Source: Verrucomicrobiales bacterium (GTDB lineage: Bacteria; Verrucomicrobiota; Verrucomicrobiia; Limisphaerales; Palsa-1400). From it: a DNA stretch of 10,040 nucleotides. The position numbers and the translations under genes are program-made. Shown here piece after piece: positions 7,007 through 10,040 of this stretch (the stretch's first letter is position 1; the number at the start of each line of letters is the position of its first letter). The stretch spans positions 1 through 10,040 of the forward strand of contig JAQGOW010000603.1 in the NCBI GenBank assembly GCA_028293405.1, written 5' to 3'. The notes beneath the pieces were generated by a model. That model was not told the DNA's origin. It ran no database searches and saw only the letters and a list, made by a program, of their open reading frames with translations.

Positions 7007-10000
7007 GATAAAAGCGCTTTGCATCTGTTCCCGCCGGAACCTGACGAAATTCAACAAGGTTATTGCCTCCGGTTCCCTGCGAAACCGGCGTCCAATTGAC
7101 CAAGTTTGTTGAGGTATCGAACTGATAGGTCGCGCCGGACAAGGTGTAGACCGGAACAACGAATCCGGATGGAGTCAACTTCGGCGGCAAAATCTGCACG
7201 GGATCGCTCGTTGTCCTGACCTGCCCAGGCGATTGCGCGTTGAAAATGACTTGGCTGCCGATGACCTGGCACGCTCCCTGGAAGCCCGGCTTGAGACCAG
7301 CGACGAGGATGTTTACACCGTTATTGGATATGCTTCCGGTGACTTGCATGATCGGGAAGCTTTCGTTGGCCGATGGAGCATAGCCAGAGAACACGAGCAG
7401 CACTGTGCCGGCGACCGTTGCGTTGCCTTTGACCACGAGTAGGCTGCGGTTCGCGGCGCTTGGTCCGGCGACGATAATTTGCAACGTGCTTTGCGATGCC
7501 TGGACAAAGTTGCTGTTAATGGTCAACACGCCCGGACTGTTGCCCGGTGCAACAACGCCACCCGGGGCAACTGTCACATTGCCGCCGATTATGCCCGAGC
7601 CTTTCAGCGTCGTGCCGCCGTTGACCTGCACGTCGCCTCGGATCGAACCATTGATCGCGAGCGTGCCACCGTTGATCGTCGTCAGGCCGTAGTATGTGTT
7701 GGAACCGGACAACGTAAGCGTTCCGAGGCCGATTTTCGCGAGCGTGCCTACGTAGCCGGGAACATTGTAATCGGAAATCACGCCGGAAATCGTCGTGTCC
7801 GTGTTCAATCCACCAACGGTCAACGAGGCGTAACTCAGAAACACTGAACCTGCGCCTTCAAGGGAACCGATTGAAGTCCCGCCGGAATAAACGTTGCCGC
7901 CCACGTCGAGTGTCCCACCGGCATTGACGATGATGTGTGACTGGTCCCCTGTCGCTCCGCGACCAAATGTGACCACGCCACCAGGTCCACCGTTTGTTCC
8001 GCCGTTGATGATCAACGTCGCGTTGCCTGCGCTGGAGCTATAATCAAACCCAACCATTCCACCACGGGCACCGTATGTCGTGACGCTCGCGCCATTGACG
8101 ATGAATGTCGAATTGGCTGCGCTGCCGGGTGACTGGAACGACGCGAAACCTCCGACAGAACCGGGAGTTTCTGAACCGTTGACGGTGACGAACGCATTGC
8201 CCATGGAGCCGCTGTAGACGGTACCGAGAGAACCTCCGCCGGTGCCGCGCAGCAGGATATTCGCGTTGCCCGCAGTTGATGATTCAAAAAACTGGATATA
8301 ACCATTACCGCCAATGTCAAACGTCCCATTTGATGCCGTCGAATTGTCGCGGAACACGATGCGAGCATTTTGTAGGTATGGATCAACCAAGAAATTGCCA
8401 TGATCAGCCGAAGACCGATTTTGAAAGGTGATGTTACCACCCGGCGTTCCCATCGTGTGAAATTGGCCTGTGCCCGCGGTCGAGTCGTCCTTGAACAGAA
8501 ACTCGCCACCGCCCTGGCCATTTACATAGACAGTGCTGTCGTTGAGGACCGTGCCATTCGCACCCGTCGAATGGCCATTGAACTCCGTGCCGCCGCCGGT
8601 GCCGACACCCGGAACGTTGCGGAAGGTTCCGTTCCCAGCGGTGGCGTTATCAAAAAACTGCGTGTTCCCGCGCTGTGGAAAACTGCCGCCCGTCGGTCCC
8701 TGATTGATGAACACGCCAGATGCGGCAGTCGAGTTGGACCGAAATTCTGTGCTGCCGCCCAATTCCACAAAACCACCATTGGCCCCGACATTGACGCACG
8801 TGGCCTGCCCCGCGCCCGCAGGGGAGAAGAAAACAGTGCGACCCGCACTGTATGGCGCGCCGTCCACACTGGGGAGGTTGGTGAAGGTGCCGTGATCAGC
8901 AGTCGCGTTTCCGATAAATTCAACAAAGCCACCTTTGCCATTTGCGATGGCGCTGCCGTGCGCGACGAACGTCGCATTGTCTGCTGAGGAGTTGTCAGCG
9001 AAACTGGTCAAACCACCGGTCTGTCCGCTGCTGGCGCCGTTATCTTTTTCTCCCTCGTTCTCAAAATGTGCGGTGCCGGCTTTTGATGAATGAAAGAAAC
9101 GCGTTTCGCCCGCGAAGCCGTCCTGGGGATTGGGGGAAACGTTCTTAAAGCTCGCGCCAAGGGCGCCCGGGTGATCGACGATAGTGGCAGCACCGGCAGT
9201 CGAGTTGTTGTAGAAAAGCAGTCGCCCTGGCCTTCCTCCGTTACCCGGTCCACCATCGACAAAAATCGTAGCTGTGCCGCCGGTCGCTGAATCAAACAAA
9301 TTAATCGCCCCTCCCGAACTGCGCAGGAGGATTCCTGAAGCACTGCCGTCATCTTGAAAAATCGTAGTGCCTCCCATGATTTCGTAACTGCTCGAACCCA
9401 TAGAGCTAGTGCCCGCAAACGTCAGCGTCTGTCCGGGTTGCACAACTGGAATCGCCATCGGCGCTGATCCGATCCCATTGGCGACGGCAACCACCGATAA
9501 AGCACCAATGCCAGCAATATTGGAAGGAATCGCAAAATCAACGCTGACGACTTTATTTCCCGTTTGCACACTGGTGCTGCTCCAATTAAACGTGCGCGCA
9601 TACGTAATTTGACCGGAAGCCGTTATCAACTGCACGAGCGGATAATTGCTGTCCATTTGCAAGTCGTCTCCGTAAGTCGCGCCTTGGGACAGACCATTGA
9701 GCTGTGTGCCCGTAAGATGCCACGTGCCGTCGCCGTTTGGATTTAACCCCTGGATGACGGGTCGGCTACTCGGATTGATCTGATCATTGGGATCATGCGC
9801 AGGGTCAAGTTGATAGACGTAAAGATCGCTGCCCTGATGCGCATAGAGCACGCTGCCGTCGGGTAGAGTCAACATAGCCCCCATATATGTCGGAATGTCA
9901 TCGACCGTTCCGGACGGCGCAGCGATTTGCGTGAATGTTTTCGTCGGCGGATTGTAAACGAAGAACGTCGTCGGCGCCGGATAGATCGGATTTTTGGTAT

Positions 10001-10040
10001 TTAACCAGTAATTGTTGATAGCACCCGCGGGCGTAGTTCC
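6978..10040 (-). CDS. Giant secreted mosaic protein: kelch-like end, STAGN repeats, PATR/autotransporter-passenger segment; 5' end beyond window
   Basis: The frame is open from the right edge to TAA at 6980-6978, giving 1020 visible residues. The ATG at 9884 is internal: the upstream frame stays open and reads as more of the same domain. The first 100 or so residues ('FFVYNPPTKTFTQI', 'LPDGSVLYAHQGSDLYVY') look like the last kelch-like blades. Next comes an Ig-like domain of the galactose/glyoxal-oxidase C-terminal type ('LTGTQLNGLSQGATYGDD'). Then follow 17 degenerate repeats (7918-9306), probably a beta-helix. 'GLGTLTLSGSNTY' and 'LTTINGGTLAINGSI' (about 7650-7740) are a passenger-associated transport repeat, followed by 'GNVTVAPGG' and 'APGNSPGVLTI'. 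The C-terminus 'TSTNLVNWTPV...FYRV' (about 6985-7120) resembles Verrucomicrobia secreted proteins. There is no autotransporter beta-barrel and no PEP-CTERM tail, so the export route is unclear. It is likely extracellular or surface-associated, perhaps an adhesin; function is not proven. Confidence 0.9.
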   Translation of the reverse strand, partial: GTTPAGAINNYWLNTKNPIYPAPTTFFVYNPPTKTFTQIAAPSGTVDDIPTYMGAMLTLPDGSVLYAHQGSDLYVYQLDPAHDPNDQINPSSRPVIQGLNPNGDGTWHLTGTQLNGLSQGATYGDDLQMDSNYPLVQLITASGQITYARTFNWSSTSVQTGNKVVSVDFAIPSNIAGIGALSVVAVANGIGSAPMAIPVVQPGQTLTFAGTSSMGSSSYEIMGGTTIFQDDGSASGILLRSSGGAINLFDSATGGTATIFVDGGPGNGGRPGRLLFYNNSTAGAATIVDHPGALGASFKNVSPNPQDGFAGETRFFHSSKAGTAHFENEGEKDNGASSGQTGGLTSFADNSSADNATFVAHGSAIANGKGGFVEFIGNATADHGTFTNLPSVDGAPYSAGRTVFFSPAGAGQATCVNVGANGGFVELGGSTEFRSNSTAASGVFINQGPTGGSFPQRGNTQFFDNATAGNGTFRNVPGVGTGGGTEFNGHSTGANGTVLNDSTVYVNGQGGGEFLFKDDSTAGTGQFHTMGTPGGNITFQNRSSADHGNFLVDPYLQNARIVFRDNSTASNGTFDIGGNGYIQFFESSTAGNANILLRGTGGGSLGTVYSGSMGNAFVTVNGSETPGSVGGFASFQSPGSAANSTFIVNGASVTTYGARGGMVGFDYSSSAGNATLIINGGTNGGPGGVVTFGRGATGDQSHIIVNAGGTLDVGGNVYSGGTSIGSLEGAGSVFLSYASLTVGGLNTDTTISGVISDYNVPGYVGTLAKIGLGTLTLSGSNTYYGLTTINGGTLAINGSIRGDVQVNGGTTLKGSGIIGGNVTVAPGGVVAPGNSPGVLTINSNFVQASQSTLQIIVAGPSAANRSLLVVKGNATVAGTVLLVFSGYAPSANESFPIMQVTGSISNNGVNILVAGLKPGFQGACQVIGSQVIFNAQSPGQVRTTSDPVQILPPKLTPSGFVVPVYTLSGATYQFDTSTNLVNWTPVSQGTGGNNLVEFRQVPAGTDAKRFYRVIQATGTP
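7918..9306 (-). repeat. Seventeen degenerate 'xxFxxxSTAGNxTFxN' repeats coding for a probable beta-helix
   Basis: I count 17 copies, each about 19 conserved residues plus a variable Gly-rich linker, for a period of roughly 22-35 residues. Clear examples are 'FFDNATAGNGTFRNVPG', 'VFRDNSTASNGTFDIGG' and 'LLFYNNSTAGAATIVDHPG'. Later copies such as 'FDYSSSAGNATLIINGG' and 'FGRGATGDQSHIIVNAG' lead directly into the PATR segment. The copies differ a great deal in DNA, so the array is old. The regular alternation of hydrophobic and small polar residues suits one beta-helix turn per repeat (inference). Confidence 0.8.

Noticed and set aside
6978..9884. Treating ATG 9884 as the true start of the large minus-strand protein
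   Set aside because: The frame is open from 9885 to 10040 and encodes continuing kelch-like sequence. No signal peptide follows ATG 9884, so the gene extends beyond the window.

Overview
The window looks like chromosomal DNA from a member of the Verrucomicrobiota, perhaps the Pedosphaerales/Limisphaerales side of that phylum. This is inference, resting mainly on the C-terminus of the large minus-strand protein. It has a 'STNLVNW' stretch followed by 'FYRV' just before the stop, an ending I associate with secreted Verrucomicrobia proteins. A TPR-bearing GT-C membrane protein of the TMTC type and a general lack of good Shine-Dalgarno sites fit that picture. No rRNA, tRNA, CRISPR array, transposase or phage structural gene was seen.

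Layout. Positions 1-1492 (minus) hold a secreted GH25 lysozyme fused to a PLL-like beta-propeller, whose last part lies beyond the left edge. A 226-base divergent gap with two short inverted repeats separates it from a plus-strand TMTC-type glycosyltransferase-like membrane protein with C-terminal TPRs (1719-3749). Next come an NCS1-family nucleobase/hydantoin-type transporter (3856-5370) and an AGXT2-type class III aminotransferase (5418-6758). The last two probably form an operon that ends in a strong intrinsic terminator (6775-6810). From the right edge down to 6978 (minus) runs a very long secreted mosaic protein: the end of a kelch-like propeller, an Ig-like domain, 17 degenerate 'STAGN' repeats, a PATR/autotransporter-passenger segment, and the Verrucomicrobia-type C-terminus. 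Its start is outside the window.

Function. The transporter and aminotransferase suggest uptake of a pyrimidine, hydantoin or related compound and transamination of the resulting beta-amino acid (beta-alanine or beta-aminoisobutyrate), or alanine-glyoxylate exchange. The other enzymes of such a pathway are not here. The lysozyme-lectin and the long repeat protein are both envelope or extracellular proteins. The TMTC-like protein could glycosylate exported proteins, but nothing here shows its targets.

The least expected item is a possible 50-residue, cysteine-rich small protein (6755-6907, minus). It sits behind the best ribosome-binding site I found in the window, and its coding strand runs antisense through the terminator hairpin. 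It may be a real small gene or an accident of the hairpin.
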